Of a stretch of DNA of 39,288 bases, positions 1-8,148 are shown piece by piece. The position numbers were made by a program, and so were the translations under genes. Within the stretch, counting starts at the first letter, position 1. Each line of letters begins with the position of its first letter. Source of the stretch: Caldilineaceae bacterium (GTDB lineage Bacteria; Chloroflexota; Anaerolineae; Caldilineales; Caldilineaceae); the NCBI GenBank assembly GCA_026708085.1, contig JAPOVP010000077.1, positions 1 through 39,288 on the forward strand, read 5' to 3'. The notes beneath the pieces were generated by a model. It ran no database searches. It worked only from the letters and a program-made list of their open reading frames with translations, and had not been told where the DNA came from.

Positions 1-3
1 CGT

Positions 4-95
4 TGCGGGGGCGGAGCCCCCGCACAAGGGAGGGCCGAATAGGCCCGACCGCCCAAAAGCGAGGAGAGAGTAAAGAGAAGTGAGGAGAGAGTAAC
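4..95 (+). repeat. Left copy of a terminal double-hairpin repeat
   Basis: Bases 4-54 are identical, in reverse complement, to 39238-39288 at the other end of the window. The similarity continues with small gaps through a purine-rich tail to about base 95. The core holds two hairpins: 4-24 (9-bp GC stem, GGA loop) and 32-46 (GGGCC-GAATA-GGCCC). The tail contains the 13-bp direct repeat GAGGAGAGAGTAA at 61-73 and 82-94. This looks like a dispersed intergenic element (REP- or MITE-like) at which the assembly stopped. No gene lies in bases 1-275. Confidence 0.8.
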
Positions 96-249
96 ATCTT
101 TCGCCATATTGAATCATGAGCGCCTTTTGGCAAGGACTTAGCAGTCACATGAAGGGTAGAAAAGCGGCCGTGAGGTAAGCAGAGTCGGGCACGCGTAACA
201 TTCTTTCCTGCCCCGATCGCCCGTCCCAACCACAAAGTGATGTACTGTG

Positions 250-270
250 GGCCGGGCCGTAAAACCGGCC
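250..270 (-). terminator. Hairpin just downstream of modB
   Basis: On the minus strand GGCCGG and CCGGCC form a 6-bp stem around a 9-nt loop, five bases past the modB stop codon. There is no clear U-tract after it, so it is a stabilising or weak terminator hairpin rather than a textbook intrinsic terminator. Confidence 0.4.
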
Positions 271-275
271 TCAAA

Positions 276-1130
276 CTATCCAGTTCGTCCCAGAAGCCAC
301 TTCACGAGCAGGAGAATGGCGAACGCGGTCGCCATGAGGACGACGGACAAGGCCAGGGCTACGTCAAGGTCCAATTCGAAACCGATATAGATGGCCAGGG
401 GCATCGTCTGCGTACGCCCGGGATAGTTGCCGGCGAAAAGGATGGTGGCGCCGAAATCACCGAGAGCCCTTGCCCACGTCATGACCAGCCCACCCAGCAA
501 TGAGGCGCGGGCGAGGGGGACCGTTACGAAGCGAAAGATCTGCCTGCCGTCGGCCCCGTCCAGTGCCGCGGCCTCCTCCAGCGCAATCGCGCTGCGGCTG
601 AGACCGCCGATTGCGGCGCGGATATAGTAAGGAGAAGCCACGAATAGCTGCGCTAAAATGACCGCCAGCGAAGTAAAGGCGATCTCTATTCCGGCCACTG
701 ACAGCCCCTGCCCCAGCATTCCCCGGCGGCCAAAAGCCATCAGCAGGGCCAGCCCGGCAACAGCGGGAGGCAGGACGGTCGGCAGATCGATCAGCGTGTC
801 CAGTGCACGGCGTCCCCGGAACTGTCGCCGGGTCATCAGCACCGCCAGCGGCGTGCCCAGAAGGACTGACAGAAGCGTCGCCGTGGCCGATGTCCACAGG
901 CTCAGAACGATAGCCCGGCGAGCCACAGGCTGGGCCAGATGTGTACTGATTTCGGTCAACTCTGTGCGCCAGATCAGTGCCAGCAGAGGAAGCGTCAGAA
1001 AAAGGATCATGGGCACGGCTGACCAGAAGAGGGCAATGCCCGGTCGCGAGAGGCGATTGGAAGAGCGCTGGTCGTCCCGCGCCCGGTCGACTGGGATGCC
1101 CATCGCCTCGGCGGCTTCAGTCGTACGCAT
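276..1130 (-). CDS. modB: Molybdate ABC transporter permease ModB
   Basis: Inner-membrane permease of a molybdate (or tungstate) importer. It forms the channel that receives oxyanion from the ModA binding protein and is powered by a ModC ATPase. The product is about 284 residues, rich in hydrophobic segments consistent with five or six membrane spans. It carries the cytoplasmic EAA-loop signature of ABC permeases (EEAAALDGADGRQIF, then ALGDFGATI) near the C-terminus, as in ModB/CysT-type permeases. I chose the ATG at 1130 because it overlaps the modA stop (ATGCGTACGACTGA), giving translational coupling. The frame stays open to 1253, but that part lies inside modA. No modC follows: the gene is succeeded by a hairpin and then the contig-end repeat. 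The family call is firm; molybdate versus tungstate is not decided by the sequence. Confidence 0.9.
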   Translation of the reverse strand: MRTTEAAEAMGIPVDRARDDQRSSNRLSRPGIALFWSAVPMILFLTLPLLALIWRTELTEISTHLAQPVARRAIVLSLWTSATATLLSVLLGTPLAVLMTRRQFRGRRALDTLIDLPTVLPPAVAGLALLMAFGRRGMLGQGLSVAGIEIAFTSLAVILAQLFVASPYYIRAAIGGLSRSAIALEEAAALDGADGRQIFRFVTVPLARASLLGGLVMTWARALGDFGATILFAGNYPGRTQTMPLAIYIGFELDLDVALALSVVLMATAFAILLLVKWLLGRTG

Positions 1131-2052
1131 GACCCGATCCCTCTGCCACCGCAGCCTCTGAGGCTCCCCTTGAAACTTCAGCCCGGCATTCGGTCGAAAA
1201 GCCGTGCGATTCCAGTACAGCGGTGCCTTCTTCAGAAAACAGGAAGGTGACAAAGGTTGCCGCCTGCTCCGGCTGCCTGCTGTCCTGGGTCAGAGCGATC
1301 GGATAGACTGCTGACACGTTGAGATGGGCTGGAATCTCCATGCCTTGCAGCTCGGTACTGCCAACGAGGTCGCTGGCGTAGACGACGCCGGCATCGGCCT
1401 CGCCCAACTGCAGTTTGCTGAGAATGCCCCGAACATTCTGTTCTTCGGACACGATATTGGCCTCGAAGCCGGCCCGAAAACTGGGCCCGAAGCGGTCGTC
1501 CTGCGCGGCATTAGCCAGAAACTGACGCGTATACTGCCCGATTGGCACGGCCTCTGCGCCGACGACAATCTTATGGCCGGGCTGGGCCAGTTTCAGCAAA
1601 GATTCAAGCCCCGGCGCGGCGTCGGAAGCACCCGTGACCCCGCGGCCGTAGCCGATTACCAACCGATTGCAGGCGAATGTCTTCACGCTCTCCATTTCAA
1701 TTCGTCCGGTGTCAACTGCCGCCTGCATCTGCATCTCGTCAGCCGAGGCGAAAACATCTGCGCGCGCCCCTTCGCGCAGCTGACCGGCCAGCTGCTGGGA
1801 ACCGGCAAAGTTGAATTCGACGTTACCTGTATGGCCGCTGCGGCTGAACGACCCGGCTGCCTCCTGGAAGACATCGGTTAGCGACGCGGCCGCGAAGACC
1901 GTCACCACGGCTGTCTCGGACGATGTCGTTCCGCCGGCAGCTGGCCCGTCGCAACCGCCCAGAAGCAGACTGCCCAGTAGCAGAGCGGTCGCTGCGTTGA
2001 GTAAACAGGCACGCGGCAAAGCCCGATTCAGGGCATGCTTATCCCTCTGCAA
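1117..2052 (-). CDS. modA: Molybdate-binding lipoprotein ModA
   Basis: Extracytoplasmic substrate-binding protein that captures molybdate and delivers it to ModB. The product is 311 residues. It has a basic N-terminus, a hydrophobic stretch and a lipobox ending LLGGC, so it is probably a lipoprotein anchored at the membrane face. The mature part begins with the family signature VFAAASLTDVF and continues with typical PBP-II segments (FNFAGSQQLAGQL, ADVFASAD, GVVYASD). The start is TTG at 2052, preceded by the purine-rich GAAGGAAGAG; no ATG lies before the signal sequence. The gene is first in a modA-modB operon, with a promoter-like pair at 2177-2205. The C-terminal tail beyond residue 285 or so is Ala/Ser/Glu-rich and may be dispensable. 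Confidence 0.9.
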   Translation of the reverse strand: MQRDKHALNRALPRACLLNAATALLLGSLLLGGCDGPAAGGTTSSETAVVTVFAAASLTDVFQEAAGSFSRSGHTGNVEFNFAGSQQLAGQLREGARADVFASADEMQMQAAVDTGRIEMESVKTFACNRLVIGYGRGVTGASDAAPGLESLLKLAQPGHKIVVGAEAVPIGQYTRQFLANAAQDDRFGPSFRAGFEANIVSEEQNVRGILSKLQLGEADAGVVYASDLVGSTELQGMEIPAHLNVSAVYPIALTQDSRQPEQAATFVTFLFSEEGTAVLESHGFSTECRAEVSRGASEAAVAEGSGHAYD

Positions 2053-2170
2053 TGCGCTCTTCCTTCTCTACCGAGCTTCCGCGTTGAAGGCAAGCGACCA
2101 AGATCTCCCGCACGCCGCCGCTATCAGTCTGAAGGCAGTTTTCGTCGAAAGCAGCCACAAAGATGACACG

Positions 2171-2208
2171 AATTTGACGATAGCAGTGAGCCGTGGCCGT
2201 GTCAAATT
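2171..2208. promoter_or_regulatory. Interrupted inverted repeat over the modA promoter
   Basis: AATTTGAC (2171-2178) and GTCAAATT (2201-2208) are perfect 8-bp arms whose centres lie 30 bp apart, close to three helical turns. They straddle the putative modA promoter, so a dimeric or looped regulator could bind here. Operator function is inference only. Confidence 0.35.
2177..2205 (-). promoter_or_regulatory. Sigma-70-like promoter for modAB
   Basis: On the minus strand TTGACA (2200-2205) is followed after 17 bases by TATCGT (2177-2182). The -35 is perfect and the -10 matches 4 of 6. Transcription would begin around 2170, giving a leader of about 115 nt before modA. Confidence 0.45.
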
Positions 2209-2302
2209 TAGACCGTTTCCACTCTGGATGCCGGCTATCCGATGGCTCTAGGCGGCAGAGAGATATGACTGACGCAGGCTTTCCATTCTGTTCTGGTCAG
2301 TA

Positions 2303-2311
2303 TGGTATGAT
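2303..2311 (+). promoter_or_regulatory. Extended -10 element before the FemAB gene
   Basis: TGGTATGAT fits the extended -10 pattern TGnTATnAT and lies about 42 bases before the ATG at 2353. No good -35 was found, which is acceptable for extended -10 promoters but leaves the call weak. Confidence 0.3.
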
Positions 2312-2352
2312 CGACAGATGGCGCCGGTAACGCGGCGCGGCTGCGTAAAACG

Positions 2353-4656
2353 ATGAAGGCGAAGCCGCAAGTTCAGCGCCTTCCGGCCCAGCCTCTCTTG
2401 GCCGGGGATGCCAGCGGGACGACAGGGGGAACAGTGACAGATCAAGCAGCTGAATGGAATGAGTTCGTCAGCAAACATACCGCCGGCCATCTATTGCAGA
2501 CGAACGAATGGGCGGCCTTGAAATGCCGCTCAGGCTGGTGGGCCAGACGCGTTCTCCTGCCGGAAACCGCAGGCGGCGGCGCCGCACAAGCCGGAGCGAT
2601 GGTCCTCTTTCGCAGAATCCTGGGCCAGGTTCTGGCATACGTCCCCAGGGGCCCGCTTGTAGAATGGTCCGACGCCACGCTGACCGAAGCAGTGGTGGCG
2701 CGCATGTGCGATGTTGCCCGGCAGGAGGGGGCGTTCGCGCTGAAAGTCGAGCCGGGCCTGCTCGACACGGCCGCCAACCGTCAGCGGCTCACCACAGCCG
2801 GCTTCCATTCCAGCCCCCAAACAGTTCAGCCTCGCAGCACCGTCGTCGTCGATCTGCAGCCGGACGACGATGCGATCCTCGCTCGCATGAAGAGCAAATG
2901 GCGCTACAATATCCGGCTGGCCGCGCGTAAAGGCGTCAGCGTGCGCGAGTTGGAGGCGAATGAGCTGCCTGTGTTCCAGCAGCTGATGGAAGAAACGGGA
3001 GAGCGGGACGGCTTTTCCGTCCACAGCGCCGCCTACTACCGGGACGCCTACGAGTTGCTGGCCGCACGCTGGGGCGCCTTCCTGCTGGCTTCCTATGAGG
3101 GCGACCCCCTCGCCACCATCGCTGTGTTCGCCACCGGTTCGACCGCCTGCTACCTCTGGGGAGCCAGCAACAACCGCCGTCGCAACCTTATGCCCAATCA
3201 CGCGCTCCAATGGGAAGCGATGCGCTGGGCAAAGGAACGCGGCTGCTTACGCTACGATCTCTGGGGCATCCCTGATGAGATCGGCACCATAGCCACCGGA
3301 CTCTGGGAAGAAGGGCGCAAGGCCGTTTCCGCCGAGAAGGCGCCGGTCGACCTCAGTGCGCTCCCAGCCGGTGATCTTTGGGGGGTTTTCCGCTTCAAAC
3401 AGGGCTTTGGCGGCGCACTTGAGCGCACAGTCGGAGCCTGGGATCTTCCCTTGCAGCGACAGGTCTACAACCTCTATCAGGGCGCACTGCTGACGAAGGA
3501 CCGGGCCGCGCGCAGCAGGCACGGGGCAAAGAAGCAAGAGGCGCGAGCGAAGACCCCCTCTCCTTCCTCCCCCGGTGTAGCCTTGGAGCCGGTGGTGACG
3601 GCCGCGGCGTGGGAAAAACAGTTGGTCCAGTTGCCGCCCGACCGCAGCCACGTGCTGCAAAGTTGGTCGTGGGGCGCCGTCAAAGCCGGCAGCGGTTGGC
3701 GCGTGGAGCGCTGGCGCCTGCTGCGCGGCGGCCGCCTCTTGGGAGCTTTCCAGTGGCTGTCCCGGCAGCCTTCCCCGGCGCTGCCCTTGCGCGTTGCCTA
3801 TGTGCCCAAGGGTCCCCTGCTGGATTGGTCGGATGACGAAGCAGCTGCCCTGGTACTGGCGCAGATCGAAGAACTGTGCCGGCGGCGGAAATGCGTTCAG
3901 GTAAAAATCGATCCTGACGTCGGCGAAACGGATGGCGAAGGGGTCCGCCTGAAGCAACTGCTTGTCCAGCGTAACTGGCGTTTCAGCCCGGAGCAGATTC
4001 AGTTCAAAAACACCGGCTTCACAGACATCACCCAATCCGATGAAGACCTGCTGGCCTCGTTCAAGAGTAAATGGCGCTATAACATCCGGCTGGCCGAACG
4101 GCGTGGGGTGACCGTCCGCTGCGGCGACGTTTCAGATCTGTCAGGCTTCTATCGACTCTACGAGGAGACGAGCGCCCGCGATGGTTTTCTGATCCGACCC
4201 TTCGCCTACTACGACGCCTTGTGGCGTATGTTCCTGAAGATGCAGGAGGACGAGGGGACGCGGACCGGCGGAGCGCTGCTGTTGGCCGAGCACCCGCAGG
4301 AATCTCAACCGGTTGCCGGGCTGTTTCTGCTCCGTTACGGTCGCCAAACTCTCTATTTCAACGGGGCCAGCAGCGCCCGGCGCCGCCGCGACATGCCCAA
4401 CTACCTGTTACAGTGGCGGGCACTGCAGTGGGCCAGGGCACAGGGCTGCACGGTCTATGACTGGTGGGGTGCGCCGACAAACCCGGACGATCCGACCGAT
4501 CCCCTCCAAGGCGTATGGCGCTTCAAAGGGGGCTTCGCCGCCCGCATGGCCGTGCATACGGGGGCGTGGGACTGGTCGCCCAGCCCGCTGCTCTGGCACG
4601 GCTATCACAGGGGCAAGTCGTTGCTGCTGGAACAGATGCGCAAGCGGCACGGCTAG
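2353..4656 (+). CDS. Tandem-duplicated FemAB-like aminoacyltransferase
   Basis: FemABX-family proteins transfer amino acids from aminoacyl-tRNA to lipid II or peptidoglycan stem peptides, working at the cytoplasmic membrane face. This 767-residue product is two full family domains in a row (about residues 30-385 and 412-767), where a single FemAB-type protein usually has 350-450 residues. Matched landmarks are HLLQTNEWAALK / HVLQSWSWGAVK, YVPRGPL / YVPKGPL, KSKWRYNIRLAARKG / KSKWRYNIRLAERRG, WGASNNRRRNLMPN / NGASSARRRRDMPN, and RFKQGF / RFKGGF. Both halves keep the family motifs, so neither looks dead. A basic, Pro/Ser-rich linker joins them. The start is uncertain: ATG 2353 has no obvious ribosome site, whereas GTG 2434 has AGGGGGA just before it and begins at the usual family N-terminus. 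It converges on the UGPase gene. The exact amino acid and acceptor are unknown. Confidence 0.85.
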   Translation: MKAKPQVQRLPAQPLLAGDASGTTGGTVTDQAAEWNEFVSKHTAGHLLQTNEWAALKCRSGWWARRVLLPETAGGGAAQAGAMVLFRRILGQVLAYVPRGPLVEWSDATLTEAVVARMCDVARQEGAFALKVEPGLLDTAANRQRLTTAGFHSSPQTVQPRSTVVVDLQPDDDAILARMKSKWRYNIRLAARKGVSVRELEANELPVFQQLMEETGERDGFSVHSAAYYRDAYELLAARWGAFLLASYEGDPLATIAVFATGSTACYLWGASNNRRRNLMPNHALQWEAMRWAKERGCLRYDLWGIPDEIGTIATGLWEEGRKAVSAEKAPVDLSALPAGDLWGVFRFKQGFGGALERTVGAWDLPLQRQVYNLYQGALLTKDRAARSRHGAKKQEARAKTPSPSSPGVALEPVVTAAAWEKQLVQLPPDRSHVLQSWSWGAVKAGSGWRVERWRLLRGGRLLGAFQWLSRQPSPALPLRVAYVPKGPLLDWSDDEAAALVLAQIEELCRRRKCVQVKIDPDVGETDGEGVRLKQLLVQRNWRFSPEQIQFKNTGFTDITQSDEDLLASFKSKWRYNIRLAERRGVTVRCGDVSDLSGFYRLYEETSARDGFLIRPFAYYDALWRMFLKMQEDEGTRTGGALLLAEHPQESQPVAGLFLLRYGRQTLYFNGASSARRRRDMPNYLLQWRALQWARAQGCTVYDWWGAPTNPDDPTDPLQGVWRFKGGFAARMAVHTGAWDWSPSPLLWHGYHRGKSLLLEQMRKRHG

Positions 4657-4669
4657 CAGCCGCCCGATC

Positions 4670-4692
4670 GCGGCCGGACATCCACCGGCCGC
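4670..4692. terminator. Hairpin between convergent FemAB and UGPase genes
   Basis: GCGGCCGG and CCGGCCGC form a perfect 8-bp stem around a 7-nt loop, midway between the two convergent stop codons. It has no U-tract on either strand, but its position suggests a shared bidirectional transcription barrier. Confidence 0.5.
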
Positions 4693-4703
4693 AGAGAACC
4701 TGG

Positions 4704-6128
4704 CTAACCGGAGAGGATGGCGCCGTCGGGGATATCGACCGGCGTGTCCGAGTTGTTTGACAAACAGACGTCGCCTTCCACCGTGACCGAGGCGCCAAAG
4801 GTGTAAGGGCCTGCAACCGAAAAGCTACGGCACCGGAGCAAGGAAGGCGGCCCGTGGGGAAATCGTTCCTGGATCTGTTCGATGAACTGGTAGAAACGGT
4901 CGTCCAGCTCGACAAGGGGCGCACCTGCAGGAAAGGGGTCGGTACCCCGCCGCGGATCCAGACCGATGCACTGTTCCTGGCTCAACCGGTAGGCATCGGA
5001 GCGTAACGCAAGCAGGTCATTGCATCTCTTGACCGGCATGAAGCGGTCGCGCGGCACTTGGATCGCCTGCGCCCCTTCGAATGCGGAGATCGCCAGGCCA
5101 ACTGCCGTTTCCAACTGGAAGACCGCCGGGGAGTCCGGGCGCGAAGGGTCCACCGGCTTGTTGTTGACGATCATCGGCAGATCCAGAAAACCATCCCGTT
5201 CCTGCAGCAGTTCTCGCAACGAGGGCAGGTGAATCCACAGATTGTTGGTATTGAACAGCCGGTAGCGGTCAATGTCCTGAAACTGTGCGATCTCCTCTGG
5301 CGGGCACTGGGCAATCTCGCGCAGCAGCAGCCGCCCATCGGGACTCTGGGCAAGGTGCCCCCCCTTGCGGTCGGCGGCGGTTCGGGCGGTAACCTCCATC
5401 AGAAAGGGTAGCTTGCTGGCCGAGAAATAGCCGAGAATGTCGGTGTCGACCGTTGCACCCAGGTTGTCGGCGTTGCTGACAAACATGTATTCGTAGCCGA
5501 GTGAGAGCATCTTTCTCAGCATGCTGCTCATGTGCAGGGTGAGGTAGATGTCACCGTGTCCGGGTGGGCACCACTCCTTTGCCGGGTCTTGATGCCACGC
5601 CACGGGCTGCAAAGTCTCCTGCCATAACTTGGGAACTTTGTTCTGCAGAAAAGTGAGGGGTAAGGCCCCGGCGCCGCATTCGGTCAGCTGCGGATAGTCG
5701 GCAAGTGCCTTTTGCGTAGCTTCCTGTGTGCTGTAACTGTTCATGAAGATGAGGGGCAGTCGCGTCTTCATCTTCCGACGCAGGTGCAGGACATGGCGGA
5801 CGATTATATCAAGGAAGCGCAACCCGTCTTTCACCATCAGCAGCGACCTCGGCCCGTGCAGACCCATCGTCGCGCCGAGTCCACCGTTCAGTTTCACGAC
5901 GACGAGCCGGCCGACCGCGTCCAGGCCCTCTTCATGAAAACCGATGGCCGTGGAGCTCTGCGCAATGTCTGATGGTGGGCGTGCACTGGCGCCGGGGATG
6001 TATCCTGTGGCGCCGGCGCAGAGTTGGGCGTAGTAATGTTCAAAACTGCGAATCAGCAGGTCGTCAAGACCCGCGCGCTTCATCTTCTGACGAACCGGTG
6101 CGAATGACACCGTGGGGATTTGACCCAT
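4704..6128 (-). CDS. UTP--glucose-1-phosphate uridylyltransferase, eukaryotic type
   Basis: Makes UDP-glucose from UTP and glucose-1-phosphate, supplying glycan and exopolysaccharide synthesis in the cytoplasm. The 474-residue protein belongs to the UDPGP family typical of eukaryotic UGP2, not the bacterial GalU family. The nucleotide-binding loop KLNGGLGATMG is at residues 79-89. It is followed by the family blocks PPGHGDIYLTL, FVSNADNLGATVD, NTNNLWIHL and VPRDRFMPVKRCNDLL, and a left-handed beta-helix-like C-terminus. ATG 6128 has GAGG eight bases upstream (positions on the minus strand). The gene is convergent with the FemAB gene and sits next to a gamma-glutamyltransferase. I am confident of the family; the sugar (glucose versus a related hexose) is inferred. 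Confidence 0.88.
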   Translation of the reverse strand: MGQIPTVSFAPVRQKMKRAGLDDLLIRSFEHYYAQLCAGATGYIPGASARPPSDIAQSSTAIGFHEEGLDAVGRLVVVKLNGGLGATMGLHGPRSLLMVKDGLRFLDIIVRHVLHLRRKMKTRLPLIFMNSYSTQEATQKALADYPQLTECGAGALPLTFLQNKVPKLWQETLQPVAWHQDPAKEWCPPGHGDIYLTLHMSSMLRKMLSLGYEYMFVSNADNLGATVDTDILGYFSASKLPFLMEVTARTAADRKGGHLAQSPDGRLLLREIAQCPPEEIAQFQDIDRYRLFNTNNLWIHLPSLRELLQERDGFLDLPMIVNNKPVDPSRPDSPAVFQLETAVGLAISAFEGAQAIQVPRDRFMPVKRCNDLLALRSDAYRLSQEQCIGLDPRRGTDPFPAGAPLVELDDRFYQFIEQIQERFPHGPPSLLRCRSFSVAGPYTFGASVTVEGDVCLSNNSDTPVDIPDGAILSG

Positions 6129-6187
6129 TCAATAACCTCGGACTTGCGTGATGCCAGGGGACCTTAATTGTTACCGCCGGGCTCTCG

Positions 6188-7861
6188 TTACCAGCCGACA
6201 GCGCAACCGTCCTTGCGCGGGTCGCTCCCACCGGTCAGGACGCCGCTTTCCGGATCGCGGACGATTATCTGACCGCCGCCGAAACCGCTCCGCCCCGCCC
6301 CGTTCACCGGCACCACCCGATGTCCTCGGCGGGACATTTCCGCCAGGATTTCGTAATCCCAGCCTTCTTCGATCGACAACACGCCCCCGCCTTCGTCCGC
6401 GCCCAAACCTGCATGTGGGCCGCTCAAAGACCAGCGGGGCATGTCCAGGGCCTGCTGCGGGCTCATGCCCAGCGCCACCATATTGACCAGCATCTGCAGA
6501 TGTCCCTGGGGCTGCATATAGCCTCCCATCACGCCGAAGCTGGCATGAAATGCCCCGCCCCGGGTCGTCATCGCCGGGATGATCGTGTGATAGGGGCGCT
6601 TGTTCGGAGCGAGACTGTTGGGATGGTCGGGATCAAGTACAAACAGCGCGGCCCGGTTCTGCAGGCTGACACCGCTACCGGGCACAACCAACCCGCTGCC
6701 CACTCCCTGGTAGAGGCTGTTGATGAAACTGCACGCGTTCCCTTCGCCGTCCGCAGTCGACAGATAGACGGTATCTGAACCGGCCATGGGGTAACCGCTG
6801 GAAACCGACGCTGCCGCGCGCTGCGGGTCAATCTCCTGGCGCCTCTGATCAGCATATGCCCGGCTGGCGAGTGTGCTCAGGGGAATCGGTACCACATCGA
6901 CGTCACAGACCCACTGCTGAGCCTCCGCGTAGCCGATGCGCATACACTCCACCAGCGTGTGCAACCGGTCGACGCTCGACATCTCGGCCAGGTCGAAGCC
7001 ATCCGCCAGATTGGCGGCGATGATGGCCGCCAGTCCCTGCCCGTTGGGCGGGCATTCGTACAGGCGAACATCACCGAAATCAGCTGTGATGGGCTCCTGC
7101 CAAGTGCTGGTATGGGCCGCCATATCCTGCGGCGTGATCCAGCCGCCGTAACGCTGAACATGCTCGCTCAGCTTGACAGCGAACGCCCCACCGTAGATTG
7201 CCTTCTTGCCGTCCGCGGCGACCGCCCGCAGCGTCTGCCCCAAAGTGGGAATACGCATCACCTGACCGGGCCGCGGCGCGCAGCCGTCAATGAGGAGTTC
7301 ATGACCGCTGGGCTGCTCCGGCCCGTTGTCCAGGTCACTGCTGACCCAGTCCGGCGAACGCCGCAGTTTCGCTGCCTGGGCCGCCCAGCCCCGCCCTATC
7401 CATTCGGTGACGGGGTAGCCCTCTTCGGCCAGATGGATGGCCGGTTTGAGCACTTCCGCCAGCGTCATGTTGCCGTGCTTTTCCAGCAGATCGCTCCACC
7501 CGGCAACGGTCCCCGGTATGCTGACGCTGTGGCCCGTAAACTGCGGCATGCGAGAATAACCGAGACGCCGCAGTTCGTCGATCGACGCCCCACTTGCAGA
7601 GCGGCCAGACCCGTTGAGCGCGGTCACACTTTTCGTCCTGGCATCCCAGTAGAGGGCGAAACAGTCGCCGCCAATTCCGGTGGAGGTCGGCTCGACCACG
7701 TTCAGAGCTGCGGCTGTGGCGATGGCGGCGTCAGCTGCGTTGCCGCCCGCCTGCAGAATCGACAATCCAGCCTGGGCAGCAAGTGGTTGACTCGTGGCAA
7801 CCAGTCCGTTGCGCGCCAGGACATTGCTGCGGCGGGAGCGAAAAACGAATTCAAAATTCAT
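6188..7861 (-). CDS. Gamma-glutamyltransferase family protein
   Basis: N-terminal nucleophile hydrolase that cleaves or transfers gamma-glutamyl groups, classically from glutathione, after splitting itself into two subunits. The 557-residue sequence begins with the family N-terminus (GLVATSQPLAAQAG, then GGNAADAAIA). It contains the substrate segment PPNGQGLAA near 271-279 and the maturation/nucleophile region GSDTVYLSTADGEGN, where Thr364 corresponds to the catalytic threonine. MGGYMQPQGH lies in the small subunit. There is no signal peptide, unlike secreted GGTs, so a cytoplasmic location is likely. ATG 7861 has GGAAAG about 11 bases upstream. The downstream UGPase is on the same strand 59 bp away and may be cotranscribed. 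Family certain; physiological substrate unknown (cephalosporin acylases are relatives). Confidence 0.9.
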   Translation of the reverse strand: MNFEFVFRSRRSNVLARNGLVATSQPLAAQAGLSILQAGGNAADAAIATAAALNVVEPTSTGIGGDCFALYWDARTKSVTALNGSGRSASGASIDELRRLGYSRMPQFTGHSVSIPGTVAGWSDLLEKHGNMTLAEVLKPAIHLAEEGYPVTEWIGRGWAAQAAKLRRSPDWVSSDLDNGPEQPSGHELLIDGCAPRPGQVMRIPTLGQTLRAVAADGKKAIYGGAFAVKLSEHVQRYGGWITPQDMAAHTSTWQEPITADFGDVRLYECPPNGQGLAAIIAANLADGFDLAEMSSVDRLHTLVECMRIGYAEAQQWVCDVDVVPIPLSTLASRAYADQRRQEIDPQRAAASVSSGYPMAGSDTVYLSTADGEGNACSFINSLYQGVGSGLVVPGSGVSLQNRAALFVLDPDHPNSLAPNKRPYHTIIPAMTTRGGAFHASFGVMGGYMQPQGHLQMLVNMVALGMSPQQALDMPRWSLSGPHAGLGADEGGGVLSIEEGWDYEILAEMSRRGHRVVPVNGAGRSGFGGGQIIVRDPESGVLTGGSDPRKDGCAVGW

Positions 7862-8012
7862 GGACAGATCTTTCCGAAGCCTTCTGATTGGGGCAAATGG
7901 AATAGACTATTCATGATAGTCCATTGGTTGGGAATAGGCAAAGCGGTCAAGGATCGCACCGGCGCCGTAGCCGACACGCCCAGGCGTCCCTCTCTTAAGA
8001 ATTCAGATCCTT

Positions 8013-8041
8013 TTGGCGGAACTACGCGGCTACGGTAGACT
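8013..8041 (+). promoter_or_regulatory. Candidate promoter for the envelope cassette
   Basis: TTGGCG and TAGACT are separated by 17 bases, each matching 4 of 6 consensus positions, about 100 nt before the first gene of the 8149-12357 cassette. The remainder of 7862-8148 contains only a small GACTAT/ATAGTC inverted repeat near 7907. Confidence 0.3.
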
Positions 8042-8148
8042 ATCTGGATAGCGTCTGTTCCATCTCCACCTGGTTGCCATCTTGCTCCCGGACCTGTCGT
8101 CCGCAGCAACCAGCTAGTCTGTTTGGCGTCCCGGTTCAGTAACTGCCA

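Noticed and set aside
6959..8038. 359-codon plus-strand frame opposite the gamma-glutamyltransferase gene
   Set aside because: Antisense shadow; the minus-strand frame has the complete GGT motif set.
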